Assembly: GCA_001898965.1 (NCBI GenBank)
Contig: MKVW01000001.1
Coordinates: 990,068-1,054,067, forward strand
From: Rhizobiales bacterium 62-17
GTDB taxonomy: Bacteria; Pseudomonadota; Alphaproteobacteria; Rhizobiales; Beijerinckiaceae
Reading direction: 5' to 3'
DNA length: 64,000 nt
Shown piece after piece: positions 38,256 to 46,209 of the stretch; positions within the stretch are counted from its first letter, which is position 1, and each line of letters starts with the position of its first letter. The notes beneath the pieces are model-generated. The model made no database searches. It was not told the origin of the DNA and saw nothing but the letters and a program-made list of their open reading frames with translations. A program made the position numbers and the translations under genes.

Positions 38256-38307
38256 GTCACACCAGGTAGGCATACCCGATAGTTCATCACATCATTCGAG
38301 GCAGACA

Positions 38308-38676
38308 ATGGCTGACGTCAAAGTGGGAAGGTTCGACGACATCGCCGATGGCGCTCACCGGGTTTACGCCACATCGGGCCGCGAGGTTGGCGTATTTCGT
38401 GTCGGCGCTAAAGTCTACGCGTGGGAAAATCATTGTCCGCACGCGGGTGGACCAGTGTGCCAGGGGCGCATCTTCGGGCGCATCGGCGAAGAGCTGACCG
38501 AGGACAAGCGCAGCCTCGGCATGTTCTACACCGGCCAGAAACACATCGTGTGTCCGTGGCACGGCTTTGAATTCGACGTTGAGACTGGTCGGCACCCCGG
38601 CGACGAAGCCACGCGCCTGAAAGGTTTTCCGGCCGAAGTGCGCGATGGGGATATCTGGCTCAAGCTGCCGGGTTAA
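38308..38676 (+). CDS. Rieske [2Fe-2S] ferredoxin
   Basis: A 122-residue soluble Rieske protein. The cluster ligands are in CPHAGGPVC (C43, H45) and CPWHGFEFD (C82, H85), the normal Cys-x-His...Cys-x2-His pattern. The protein is the size of the stand-alone ferredoxins that serve Rieske non-heme oxygenases, but no oxygenase alpha subunit lies in this operon; the nearest is at 47.9-49.1 kb. An insertion of about 20 residues separates the two ligand loops compared with minimal ferredoxins. Confidence 0.92.
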   Translation: MADVKVGRFDDIADGAHRVYATSGREVGVFRVGAKVYAWENHCPHAGGPVCQGRIFGRIGEELTEDKRSLGMFYTGQKHIVCPWHGFEFDVETGRHPGDEATRLKGFPAEVRDGDIWLKLPG

Positions 38677-38687
38677 CCTGTTCCTAG

Positions 38688-38833
38688 GTGTCATCCCGGA
38701 CACGCGTAGCGTGATCCGGGATCTAGGGGCCACTGCTTCTATCTTGATTATAAGACGGCTCGCCAGTTCGCAGCGCTCTACCACGCGCCCCTGGATCCCC
38801 GCTCGCCTGCTGCGCAGGCGTCGGGGATGACAC
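38688..38833. repeat. Palindromic intergenic element, copy 2 (146 bp)
   Basis: It begins GTGTCATCCCGGACAC and ends GGGGATGACAC, with an inner hairpin of CACGC/GCGTG on the left and GCCTGC/GCAGGC on the right, and AGGGGC / GCCCCT at the inner junctions. Order and termini match the element at 30551-30698, while the middle differs. It lies in the convergent gap between the Rieske ferredoxin and aldo/keto reductase genes. Confidence 0.9.
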
Positions 38834-38854
38834 GAAGGCTTCGATCCGTTTCTG

Positions 38855-39793
38855 TTAGCTTGTAATCTTGTCGATCTCAGCTAACTCCTCGCCGCTCAAA
38901 GCCCACGCCGCCGCCTTCACATTGGTCGCCACCTGTTCCGGTGTCATCGCGCCGGCGATGACGCTCGACACTGTCGGCCGGCTGGCGAGCCAGGAGAAGG
39001 CGAGTTCGACCATCGTGCGGCCGCGCGCCTTGGCGAAAGCTTCGAGCTGCTCGACCCGCGTCCAGTTCTTGTCGTTCATGTAGCGGTTCACATACATCGA
39101 GCCCGGCGCGAAGCGCGTGCCGGCCGCGCCCATTTCGCCGCGTTTGTATTTGCCGGTGAGCATGCCGGCTGCCAGCGGATAATAGGGCAGGATGCCGAGG
39201 CCATAGTGCTCGGTCACCGGCGCCAGATCGGCCTCTGGCTTGCGATAGAGCAGGCTGTATTCGTCCTGGCAGGACGCGAAGGCGTTGAGGCCGGCGCTCT
39301 TGGCCGTCCAGGCGGCTTCCACGACTTGCCAGGCGGCGAGGTTGGAGCAGCCGATGTAGCGCACCTTGCCCTGGCGCACGAGATCGTCGAGTGCCCGCAA
39401 GGTTTCCTCGATCGGCGTCAACGGATCGGGCCGGTGCAATTGATAGAGATCGATCCAGTCGGTCCGCAGCCGTTGCAGGCTCGCCTCGACGGCGGACATG
39501 ATGTAGCGGCGCGAGCCGCCCTTGAGCTTGCCGGCTTCGTCCATCTGCATGCCGAATTTCGAAGCCAGGACGATGTTCTTGCGCTGGGCGCCGAGAATTT
39601 CGCCAAGCGCCGTCTCCGAGCCGCCGCGATTGCCGTACATGTCGGCGGTGTCGAAAAGGGTGATGCCCTCGTCGAGGGCCTTGTGGACCACCGTTTTCGC
39701 CCCGGCGAGGTCGAGCCGCGCGCCAAAATTGTTGCAGCCGAGGCCGACGACCGACACTCGCAACCCGGATTTGCCCAGATTCTTGTCCAGCAT
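38855..39793 (-). CDS. Aldo/keto reductase
   Basis: A 312-residue NADPH-dependent oxidoreductase with the AKR barrel. The catalytic Asp and Tyr are in FDTADMYGNRGGSE, the Lys in VLASKFG and the His in YQLHRPDPL. The cofactor segment near the C-terminus reads SSVIAGAMTPEQVATN. The start at 39793 (MLDKNLGKSGLRVSVVGLG) matches the usual AKR N-terminus; the frame is open far upstream without support. It is convergent with the Rieske operon, separated by the palindromic repeat. Substrate unknown. Confidence 0.92.
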   Translation of the reverse strand: MLDKNLGKSGLRVSVVGLGCNNFGARLDLAGAKTVVHKALDEGITLFDTADMYGNRGGSETALGEILGAQRKNIVLASKFGMQMDEAGKLKGGSRRYIMSAVEASLQRLRTDWIDLYQLHRPDPLTPIEETLRALDDLVRQGKVRYIGCSNLAAWQVVEAAWTAKSAGLNAFASCQDEYSLLYRKPEADLAPVTEHYGLGILPYYPLAAGMLTGKYKRGEMGAAGTRFAPGSMYVNRYMNDKNWTRVEQLEAFAKARGRTMVELAFSWLASRPTVSSVIAGAMTPEQVATNVKAAAWALSGEELAEIDKITS

Positions 39794-39965
39794 GTTTCGC
39801 TCACTACTTATTATTGGCGAGATTGGTCTCGCGGTTATTTTCACGCCGGCGATAGGAACGGGTCGGGCCGCATTTTGCAATGGTGAAGGCGGTGTGCCGG
39901 CTTCATGATAAGCAAGAGTTGATGGCCCTCGTTGCGCGGGCCGCCAAAGCGGACGGGAAGCACGT

Positions 39966-40736
39966 ATGACGCAGGATGAACTGGATGAGGCGCATCGGCG
40001 CCTCGCCGCCTTTCTGGCGGAAAGCAGTAGCGCGGCGGCATTCACGGGCGCCGGCATTTCGACCGAATGCGGCATCCCTGATTTCCGCTCCAAGGACAGC
40101 GCCTGGCATCGTCATCCGCCGATGCCTTTCGAGGCCTTTCTGGCGAGCGAGGACAACCGCATTCTCGCCTGGGAGCGGAAATTCGCGATGGACGATTCTT
40201 ATGCCGGCGCCAGGCCGGGCAGGGGCCATCGCGCGCTGTCGCGCCTGATCAGCGATGGGCTGATGAGCGCCGTCATTACGCAGAATATCGACGGTCTGCA
40301 TCAGGCCTCGGGCCTCTCAGCCGAGCAGGTGGTCGAGCTGCACGGCAACGGCACCTATGCGACCTGTCTCGCCTGCGGCGTGCGCCACGAGCTGGAGCCG
40401 ATCCGGCGCAAGTTCGAGGCGGATGGCCGGGCGCCGACGTGCCTGTGTGGCGGCGCGGTGAAGAGTGCGACCATCGCTTTCGGCCAGGCGATGCCTGTCG
40501 AAGCCATGCGCCGCGCGCAGCGTGTCGCCGAAAATTGCGATCTGATGCTGGCAATCGGCTCGTCGCTCGTCGTTTATCCCGCCGCGGGATTCCCCTTAAT
40601 CGCTAAGGAAAATGGGGCCGCGTTGGTGATCATCAATCGCGATCCGACACCGTTCGACGATATCGCGGATCTGGTTCTGCGTGGCGATATCGGCGCCATT
40701 CTGGAGCCGTTCGAGCGTGCTAACCGCTTGAACTAA
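39966..40736 (+). CDS. Sir2-family NAD-dependent protein deacylase
   Basis: A 256-residue sirtuin. NAD-binding motifs are FTGAGISTECGIPDFRS and ITQNIDGLH; the catalytic His is H126 in ELHG. The structural zinc is held by C134, C137, C159 and C161 (CLAC and CLC), the last pair with a shortened one-residue spacing. IGSSLVVYPAAG and INRDPTPFDD complete the fold. The probable role is removing acyl groups from lysines of metabolic enzymes. It is transcribed alone. Confidence 0.95.
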   Translation: MTQDELDEAHRRLAAFLAESSSAAAFTGAGISTECGIPDFRSKDSAWHRHPPMPFEAFLASEDNRILAWERKFAMDDSYAGARPGRGHRALSRLISDGLMSAVITQNIDGLHQASGLSAEQVVELHGNGTYATCLACGVRHELEPIRRKFEADGRAPTCLCGGAVKSATIAFGQAMPVEAMRRAQRVAENCDLMLAIGSSLVVYPAAGFPLIAKENGAALVIINRDPTPFDDIADLVLRGDIGAILEPFERANRLN

Positions 40737-40914
40737 CGTCCTGGTGCACCAACAGGACGGGCCAGTCATCCACAGGAGTTTTCTCAAATATCAGTTGGAC
40801 CAATTTAGCCGGATGCTATCTTTGGTTGGTGATTCTGGGTGAAGTTGAAACAAGTTCGGCCACATCCAGAGTGCATGGTGCGGCAACAAGAGTGTCCAGG
40901 CGGGGGCGGGTCCA

Positions 40915-41514
40915 TTGACCAGCAAGGATCAGCTTGAAGGCAGAAGCGACGTAAGCGGCCAAGGTGTCGCGCACGAAGCGACGTCCGAAGAACGGCCGTT
41001 GGATCTCTTTGAGATCGCCGGGCACATCAAATGGTTTGATGTCGCCAAGGGCTACGGCTTCATTCTTCCAGACAACGGCGGCGCTGACGTGCTGCTTCAC
41101 GTCACCGTTCTCAAACGCGATGGTTTCTCGACGGCGCCGGAAGGTGCGCGCATCGTCTGCGAAGTGCAGAAGCGCGCCAAAGGGCTGCAAGTCTTCAAAG
41201 TGCTCTCGCTCGACGAATCGACGGCCACCCATCCCTCGCAATTGCAGGCGCCGCGCACCCATGCGCAGGTGTCGGCAGCGGGCGGCTTCGAGATTGTCGT
41301 GGTGAAATGGTTCAACCGCGTGCGCGGCTTCGGCTTCGTCACCCGTGGCGAAGGCACCGAGGACATTTTCGTTCACATGGAAACCTTGCGCCGGTTCGGG
41401 ATCGCCGATCTGAAACCGGGCGACGGGCTCCTGGTGCGTTTCGGCCATGGCGACAAGGGCCTGATGGCGGCGGAAGTGCGGCCGCTCGAAACCCGCCTGC
41501 CAAGCTCCCACTAA
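40915..41514 (+). CDS. Double cold-shock-domain protein
   Basis: A 199-residue RNA/DNA-binding protein with two cold-shock domains. The first is at about residues 33-95 (HIKWFDVAKGYGFI, VLLHVTVL), the second at about 128-192 (VKWFNRVRGFGFV, IFVHMETLRRF). The linker is about 30 residues. This arrangement is typical of Alphaproteobacteria. No in-frame ATG or GTG precedes the first domain, so translation probably begins at TTG 40915, behind a G-rich stretch; this start is uncertain. The gene is followed by DUF192, a conserved order in Rhizobiales. Confidence 0.88.
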   Translation: MTSKDQLEGRSDVSGQGVAHEATSEERPLDLFEIAGHIKWFDVAKGYGFILPDNGGADVLLHVTVLKRDGFSTAPEGARIVCEVQKRAKGLQVFKVLSLDESTATHPSQLQAPRTHAQVSAAGGFEIVVVKWFNRVRGFGFVTRGEGTEDIFVHMETLRRFGIADLKPGDGLLVRFGHGDKGLMAAEVRPLETRLPSSH

Positions 41515-41604
41515 ACTTCACGATCGATTGATGGGTGGCCGATTCCGGCTGCCGCCGATCTATGCTAATCGGCCGGCACGGGCGGGTTCCGGAGCACAGA
41601 GTCG

Positions 41605-42105
41605 ATGGTCAAGTTTTATGGATTTTTCTGCCGCGGCGCGCTTCTGGCCGGCGTGATCGGCCTCTCGGCCCTGGCCACACCTCTCTCCACCCCGGCTTTC
41701 GCCCAGGCGGCGGCGGTGCAGGAAGAGGCCAATCTCGAACCCCTCACCATCACCACGGCGACCGGCGCCCATAAGTTTTCCGTCGAGGTCATGCGAACGG
41801 ACGAGCAGCGGGCGCGCGGCCTGATGTTTCGCCGCTACATGCCCGCCGATCGCGGGATGCTGTTTGATTTCAAAAGCGAACAGCCGGTGATGATGTGGAT
41901 GAAGAACACCTATCTGCCGCTCGACATGGTGTTCATCTCGCGCAATGGCACGGTGATCAACGTGGCCGAAAACACCGAGCCTTTGTCGGAGCGCACCATT
42001 CCCTCGGCGCGGCCGGCCTTCGCGGTTTTGGAACTGAACGCCGGTGCTGCCCGCAAGATCGGTCTGAAACCCGGTGACAAGATCGCCAATTCGCTGTTCC
42101 GTTAG
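41605..42105 (+). CDS. DUF192 family secreted protein
   Basis: A 166-residue exported protein. A signal peptide (cleavage near AFA-QAAAV) is followed by the DUF192 domain: RTDEQRARGLMFRRYMP, GMLFDFKSEQPVMMWMKNTYLPLDMVFI in pieces, and VLELNAGAARKIGLKPGD. The function of the family is unknown. It lies 90 bases after the double cold-shock gene and may be cotranscribed. Its TAG overlaps the convergent TfoX-like gene by 4 bases. Confidence 0.9.
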   Translation: MVKFYGFFCRGALLAGVIGLSALATPLSTPAFAQAAAVQEEANLEPLTITTATGAHKFSVEVMRTDEQRARGLMFRRYMPADRGMLFDFKSEQPVMMWMKNTYLPLDMVFISRNGTVINVAENTEPLSERTIPSARPAFAVLELNAGAARKIGLKPGDKIANSLFR

Positions 42106-42455
42106 GCTTTCGACCGCCGCGCCGGCTTCTTCGGTGGCAGCTCGGCGGTGAACGCGAGGGCTTGCCGCAGCCAGGCCTGCAAAGCGGCTTTCGTCCGATA
42201 ACCCTCTGGTTCCACCAGCACGAAACCCTTGGGTTGCCGCCCGCCGATATCCATCGGCCGCACATGCGGCTTGGCAAGGGCGGCGGCATAGCCATCTTGA
42301 CCGACGCGGATCATCAGCGCCGATCCGGTGACGCCACAGCACATATGGCCGTCCACCATGAAACAGAGCGCCCCCATCATCCGGCGCTCGGCAAGAGTTC
42401 CGGTCGCGGGCAGGGCGCTGCGGATGCGTGCGGCGGCCGCCTCGTCATAAGCCAT
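42102..42455 (-). CDS. TfoX/Sxy N-terminal domain protein
   Basis: A 117-residue protein with the TfoX N-terminal domain: RRMMGALCFMVDGHMCCGV, then LMIRVGQDGYAAALAKPHVRPMDIGGRQPKGFVLV in parts. It lacks the C-terminal helix-hairpin-helix domain of competence regulators; such single-domain forms are common and of unknown role. The Lys/Arg-rich tail (PPKKPARRSKA) may bind nucleic acid. It is the third gene of the ArsR-SRPBCC unit, 3 bases after its upstream neighbour. Confidence 0.88.
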   Translation of the reverse strand: MAYDEAAAARIRSALPATGTLAERRMMGALCFMVDGHMCCGVTGSALMIRVGQDGYAAALAKPHVRPMDIGGRQPKGFVLVEPEGYRTKAALQAWLRQALAFTAELPPKKPARRSKA

Positions 42456-42458
42456 GGC

Positions 42459-42950
42459 CTATGAACCCAGGCTTTCGGTGAAAATTTCGGCAAGCCGGGC
42501 AAAGCTCGTTTCCCAGGCAATGCCGGTATTGGTGCAGATGTCGGGAACTGCGATGCCGGCATGACGCAAGGTGATTTTGGTGCCCTTGCTGGTGGGTTCC
42601 AGAAGATAGGTGACGGTCGAGGGCTGGCCGGGTGCGCCGACCGGTTCCCAGGTGTGGACGAGTTTGCGCGGCGGATCGATCTCCAGATATTCGCCTTCCA
42701 GCACGTAAGGCCGGCCGTTGCCTATGCCGGAGGCGCGCCAGCGGCCGCCGACGCGCACCTCGCCGCTCCACTCCCGCGTATCCATGATGCCGGGGCGGAC
42801 CCACCAGTTGCAGATTTCGCTTGAGGTGAGGGCCTGAAACACCCGTTCGGGCGGCGCGGCGATTTCGACCGAGGCCAGCACGAGCCCTTCGCTGATGTCG
42901 GCGACGGCGCGTGCCTGATGGCTGGCAAGATGACTGGCAGATGTGCTCAT
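42459..42950 (-). CDS. SRPBCC (AHSA1-like) domain protein
   Basis: A 163-residue START-like ligand-pocket protein: VEIAAPPERVFQALTSSEICNWW opens the fold, with RVGGRWRASG and LVHTWEP further on. Genes of this kind are very often fused to or overlapped by ArsR regulators, as here (ATGA overlap with the upstream gene). The bound ligand and function are unknown. Confidence 0.9.
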   Translation of the reverse strand: MSTSASHLASHQARAVADISEGLVLASVEIAAPPERVFQALTSSEICNWWVRPGIMDTREWSGEVRVGGRWRASGIGNGRPYVLEGEYLEIDPPRKLVHTWEPVGAPGQPSTVTYLLEPTSKGTKITLRHAGIAVPDICTNTGIAWETSFARLAEIFTESLGS

Positions 42951-43270
42951 GTTCCCTCCAGGTTACGTTTCAACTGATCGAGGCTGGTCTGCCAGAAGGC
43001 ACGGTAGCCCTCCAGCCAGCCGGCGACGCTTTGCAGTGGGACGGGGTTGACCGAGTAAAGACGCTCGCGCCCGACGGGGGTATCGATCACCAGTTTGGCT
43101 TCACGCAAAACGCGCAAATGCTTGGAAATAGCCGGTCGGCTGGTGTGAAAGTCGGCCGCCAGGGCGCCGGCATTGGCGGGCCCGGCGCGCAGCCGGTCAA
43201 GGATCACCCGCCGGGTCGGATCGGCGATGGCGCGGAAGACGGCATTGGCGGCAGCAGGTGAAGGGCGCAT
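42947..43270 (-). CDS. ArsR-family transcriptional regulator
   Basis: A 107-residue winged-helix repressor: AIADPTRRVILDRLRAGPANAGALAADFHTSRPAISKHLRVLREAKLV in segments, followed by the RERLYSVNPVPLQSVAGWLEGYRAF wing and dimerisation part. It lacks the metal-binding cysteine motif of arsenic sensors, matching the SRPBCC-paired subfamily. It heads the three-gene minus-strand operon, and a palindrome lies just upstream. Confidence 0.92.
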   Translation of the reverse strand: MRPSPAAANAVFRAIADPTRRVILDRLRAGPANAGALAADFHTSRPAISKHLRVLREAKLVIDTPVGRERLYSVNPVPLQSVAGWLEGYRAFWQTSLDQLKRNLEGT

Positions 43271-43274
43271 AATT

Positions 43275-43292
43275 TGTAACCTTATAGTTACA
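43275..43292. promoter_or_regulatory. Inverted-repeat operator of the ArsR gene
   Basis: TGTAAC-CTTATA-GTTACA, a perfect 6-bp inverted repeat around six bases, starting 5 bases upstream of the ArsR start codon. The position suggests autorepression of the arsR-SRPBCC-tfoX operon. Confidence 0.75.
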
Positions 43293-43349
43293 TATTAGCG
43301 CAAGCGATCCCGATGTCAACTTTGGCAAAGACGCGCGGATTGGAGGGGA

Positions 43350-43430
43350 GAAAATAAGGGCCCGCCGGCGAGTGGCTGCTCACCGGCGGGAAAAGGGAAC
43401 CTGGGGCTGGGGGGCTGATAGGTTCCCTGC
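43350..43430 (-). ncRNA. Candidate small RNA with C-rich loop and terminator
   Basis: In the 377-base gap between arsR and tRNA-Pro the minus strand shows two hairpins. The first has a 9-bp stem (43420-43428 with 43394-43402) and a 17-base loop carrying six consecutive C and a CCCC. The second has an 8-bp GC stem (43383-43390 with 43361-43368), extended by three more pairs, and is followed by CCCTTATTTT. No gene precedes it closely. Its layout is like that of the RNA at 27834-27912, but the loop is not an exact CCUCCC. It could instead be an orphan terminator. Confidence 0.45.
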
Positions 43431-43647
43431 CTGTCAATCCCTTCACGTGGGGATGGTTCCGCACTTCGAAAGGGAAAAATGACGATCAACTTGTTGCTGG
43501 GAAGATTGCTGCTTGAGATTGCTCGCGCCACAGGGTCCGTGCTATCTCGCCCGCGCAAATCCACGGTTGCTGAGGCCGACTCTTGGTCTAGCCCATGGTT
43601 TTGACAGTCTGACTAATATTCCTTATTATTCAGATGCTTGGAATATT

Positions 43648-43724
43648 CGGGGTATAGCGCAGTCTGGTAGCGCGGAAGTTTTGGGTACTTCAGGTCGTAG
43701 GTTCGAATCCTGCTACCCCGACCA
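43648..43724 (+). tRNA. tRNA-Pro (anticodon TGG)
   Basis: A 77-base cloverleaf with encoded CCA. Acceptor arm CGGGGTA pairs with TACCCCG. Anticodon stem GAAGT/ACTTC closes loop TTTGGGT with anticodon TGG at 43682-43684. The T arm contains GGTTCGAATCC. Confidence 0.97.
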
Positions 43725-43774
43725 TTCTCAGGCATTTGGAGACGATCGTTCTGACAAGCGAGATGGATTAGCCC

Positions 43775-44080
43775 ATGACCGCCCGGATTTCCTGCCCCGC
43801 CAAGACCGCAACCCAATCGGGTTTTGCCAAGTCGAGACGCTGGTTGTTGGAATTCGACCGGAACTCGCCGCGCGAGATCGACCCGCTGATGGGTTGGACC
43901 TCGTCGAGCGATATGAGCGCGCAGGTCAGACTGTGGTTCGCGACGAAGGAAGAGGCGATCGCCTATGCCGAGCGCGAAGGCCTCGCATTCGTGGTGGTGG
44001 AACCCAATCCGATATCGCGCAAAATCCTGTCCTATTCGGACAACTTCCGGACCACCCGCATCGGTCAGTGGACTCACTGA
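43775..44080 (+). CDS. NDUFS4-like complex I subunit family protein
   Basis: A 101-residue protein of the ETC complex I conserved-region family (NDUFS4, 18-kDa subunit). Matching segments are WLLEFDRNSPREIDPLMGWT, then VRLWFATKEEAIAYAEREG and the C-terminal SYSDNFRTTRIGQWTH. In Alphaproteobacteria this is an accessory subunit of NADH:ubiquinone oxidoreductase. It is encoded between two tRNA genes and away from any nuo operon, as commonly seen in Rhizobiales. Confidence 0.92.
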   Translation: MTARISCPAKTATQSGFAKSRRWLLEFDRNSPREIDPLMGWTSSSDMSAQVRLWFATKEEAIAYAEREGLAFVVVEPNPISRKILSYSDNFRTTRIGQWTH

Positions 44081-44127
44081 TTGATCGTGCTTGCGTTCCT
44101 GCGGAACGCAGATTGTCGTCAGTTTCA

Positions 44128-44205
44128 GGCTCCGTAGCTCAGCTGGATTAGAGCAGCCGCCTTCTAAGCGGCAGGTCGTTGGTTCGAGCCCAACCGGAGT
44201 CGCCA
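44128..44205 (+). tRNA. tRNA-Arg (anticodon TCT)
   Basis: A 78-base cloverleaf with encoded CCA. Acceptor GGCTCCG pairs with CGGAGTC. Anticodon stem GCCGC/GCGGC closes loop CTTCTAA with anticodon TCT at 44163-44165. T arm GGTTCGAGCCC is standard. Confidence 0.97.
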
Positions 44206-44234
44206 CCTTTTCGCAAACAATTCCCACAGGCGCT

Positions 44235-45011
44235 TTACCCAAGCTCCCTCGAAATCGCCGCCGCCAAAGCTTTCAACTGCTCGGCATGCCTGTCGGCGAA
44301 GACGGGCAGGGCGAGATAGGTTTGCGGCCACCAGAGGCTGACGGCGCCGATCCCTGTGCGATGCGAGCGGACCGGGGCGGCGATGGCGTGGAAGCCGCCG
44401 TCGCTCTGGCTGGCGAGGCGGCGCGCAAAACCTTTTTCGCGTGTCAGCGCGATCTCGCGAAACAGCCGCTGTGGCGTGATGCGATAGCGTGAGAGCGCCC
44501 ATAATTCCTGTTCGCGCAGGGTTTCGATCATCTTCCACACCCGCTCGTCCGGCAGGGTTGAGAGATAGCTGATGCCACTCGCAGCGGCGAAAATGTTGAG
44601 ATCGAGCTCGGGCCGGTGCGGGCGGTTGAAACCGAAAGGGCTGATCGTCCGCGTCGACTCGATCACCTGCATGCGACCCTGGTGGTAGATGTGCAGATCG
44701 ATCGGCCAGCGGATGTCGCTATTGCTGGCCCGCAGCAGCGGCGTCGCCACGTCGATGAGCCGGGCGATCTTGCCCTGATGAGTTTTGTCGCCGGGTGACG
44801 GCAGGGTGATGTTGCAGCGATAGGCGCCATCGCTGAGCCCGCGCCGCACCAGGCGCCGGCGCACCAGCGTTTCGAGCAGGCGGCGCAGAGTGGTTTTCGA
44901 CAGGCCGGTTTCGTCCTGCAAATGATGCAAGGCGCTGGGGCCGCGTGCCGCCAGATGTTCCAACACGTCGATGGCGCGTTCGAGCGAGCGGGTCTTGCTC
45001 GTCGTGTCCAT
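44235..45011 (-). CDS. IclR-family transcriptional regulator
   Basis: A 258-residue regulator. The N-terminal winged helix reads RSLERAIDVLEHLAARGPSALHHLQDETGLSKTTLRRLLETL in segments. The C-terminal IclR effector domain has SPFGFNRPHRPELDLNIFAAASG and GFHAIAAPVRS. The start at 45011 follows GAGAGGGAAG. It is divergent from a TctC gene, so it probably controls uptake of the compound whose degradation is encoded further downstream. Confidence 0.92.
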   Translation of the reverse strand: MDTTSKTRSLERAIDVLEHLAARGPSALHHLQDETGLSKTTLRRLLETLVRRRLVRRGLSDGAYRCNITLPSPGDKTHQGKIARLIDVATPLLRASNSDIRWPIDLHIYHQGRMQVIESTRTISPFGFNRPHRPELDLNIFAAASGISYLSTLPDERVWKMIETLREQELWALSRYRITPQRLFREIALTREKGFARRLASQSDGGFHAIAAPVRSHRTGIGAVSLWWPQTYLALPVFADRHAEQLKALAAAISRELG

Positions 45012-45183
45012 GCGGCTTCCCTCTCGCGTGACTTGGGCCACTGTGTGGCCCTCCCGCCAGAATGTGTTGAACAGGTTTGCGACTTGGGCAAGCCTTTATG
45101 TCGTATCGCGGGTCGAGGCGCGCTGGAGGAAGGGAGAACTGGCCAGAGGCGCATCGATCCGCGGCGAAACGTGGAGGGAGGAA

Positions 45184-46152
45184 ATGGTGGTGAGGAAGGG
45201 ATTACGGATGGCAGTCATGCTGGCATCCGTGTTGATGATGTCCGCGGCCGCGCAGGCTCAGTCGAATGCGATCCGGTTCATTGTCGGCGCGGCTGCTGGC
45301 GGCGCGATCGACCCTTATGCCCGTGTGATCGCCGATCACATGGCGGCAACGATGAAGCGGACGATCATCATCGAGAACAAGCCCGGCGCCAATGGCAACA
45401 TCGCCATTCAAATGGTCGCCGATGCGCCGGCGGATGGCTCACTGGTGTGGGTTGGCACACAATCCATGACCGAGATCAATCCCAGCGCTTACGACAATCT
45501 GCGCTGGTCGATGGACGATTTCGTGCCGCTGATCCGTGGCGTCGAGGCGCCGATGGTGCTCGTGACCCATCCCAGCGTTCCCGCCAAGACCTTGGACGAA
45601 CTCGTGGCCTGGATCAAAACCAAGCCCGGGCAACTCAATTATGCCTCCTTCAATCCAGGCACGCCGTCGCACTTTTTCGGCTTTCAGCTCAACCAGCGCT
45701 TTGGGCTCGATCTGACGCATCTGCCTTATCGTGGTTCCGGATTGCAGGCCAATGATCTGGTGGCGGGACATGCCTTGCTTGGCTTCGCGCAGATCAACAA
45801 CACCGCGCCGCAAATCAAGCAAGGCAATCTCAGGGCCATCGCCACGACCGGCGAACAACGCTCGCCGCTTCTGCCTGACGTGCCGACCTTCGCGGAACTC
45901 AAACATCCCGAATTCACGGCCTCCATCTGGTTCGGCCTGCTGGTCAAGAAGGGAACGCCGCAACCCGTCATCGATGAACTGGTGCAGGCCGCCAAGGCGG
46001 CGCACACCGATCCCAAGGTCAAAGCCACACTCGAAGCTCAGGGTTTTGAGGTTTCAGGCCGCACGGGAAGCGATGCGCTTCTGGCCGACATCAAGAAACA
46101 GGGCCAGCGCTGGGGCGAATTGGTGAAGGCCGCAGGCTTCAAGGCCGACTGA
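45184..46152 (+). CDS. TctC/Bug-type substrate-binding protein
   Basis: A 322-residue periplasmic binding protein. A signal peptide (MVVRKGLRMAVMLASVLMM, cleavage near AQA-QSNA) is followed by AIRFIVGAAAGGAIDPYARV, ENKPGANGNIAIQMVA and HLPYRGSGLQANDL. The usual PPGGxxD loop is GAAAGGAID here. A strong GGAGGGAGG site precedes the ATG. It is divergent from IclR and convergent with another TctC gene at 46210. Confidence 0.9.
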   Translation: MVVRKGLRMAVMLASVLMMSAAAQAQSNAIRFIVGAAAGGAIDPYARVIADHMAATMKRTIIIENKPGANGNIAIQMVADAPADGSLVWVGTQSMTEINPSAYDNLRWSMDDFVPLIRGVEAPMVLVTHPSVPAKTLDELVAWIKTKPGQLNYASFNPGTPSHFFGFQLNQRFGLDLTHLPYRGSGLQANDLVAGHALLGFAQINNTAPQIKQGNLRAIATTGEQRSPLLPDVPTFAELKHPEFTASIWFGLLVKKGTPQPVIDELVQAAKAAHTDPKVKATLEAQGFEVSGRTGSDALLADIKKQGQRWGELVKAAGFKAD

Positions 46153-46176
46153 CCGGCTCATTGTTCAAGAGGTGTA

Positions 46177-46200
46177 CGCCGGCAGCCGGTGCTGCCGGCG
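46177..46200. terminator. Bidirectional hairpin between convergent TctC genes
   Basis: Perfect 10-bp stem (CGCCGGCAGC and complement) with CGGT loop in the 57-base gap between convergent genes. A short ACTTTTATTTG follows on the plus strand. Confidence 0.65.
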
Positions 46201-46209
46201 GCAAAACTT

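Noticed and set aside
40738..40759. Hairpin CGTCCTG/CAGGACG after the sirtuin gene as terminator
   Set aside because: The stem is only 7 bp and no T-run follows, so it is not listed as a feature.
43600..44230. Integrated element at the tRNA genes
   Set aside because: Both tRNAs are complete, no duplicated tRNA 3' end or integrase gene was seen, and the genes around are ordinary chromosomal ones.
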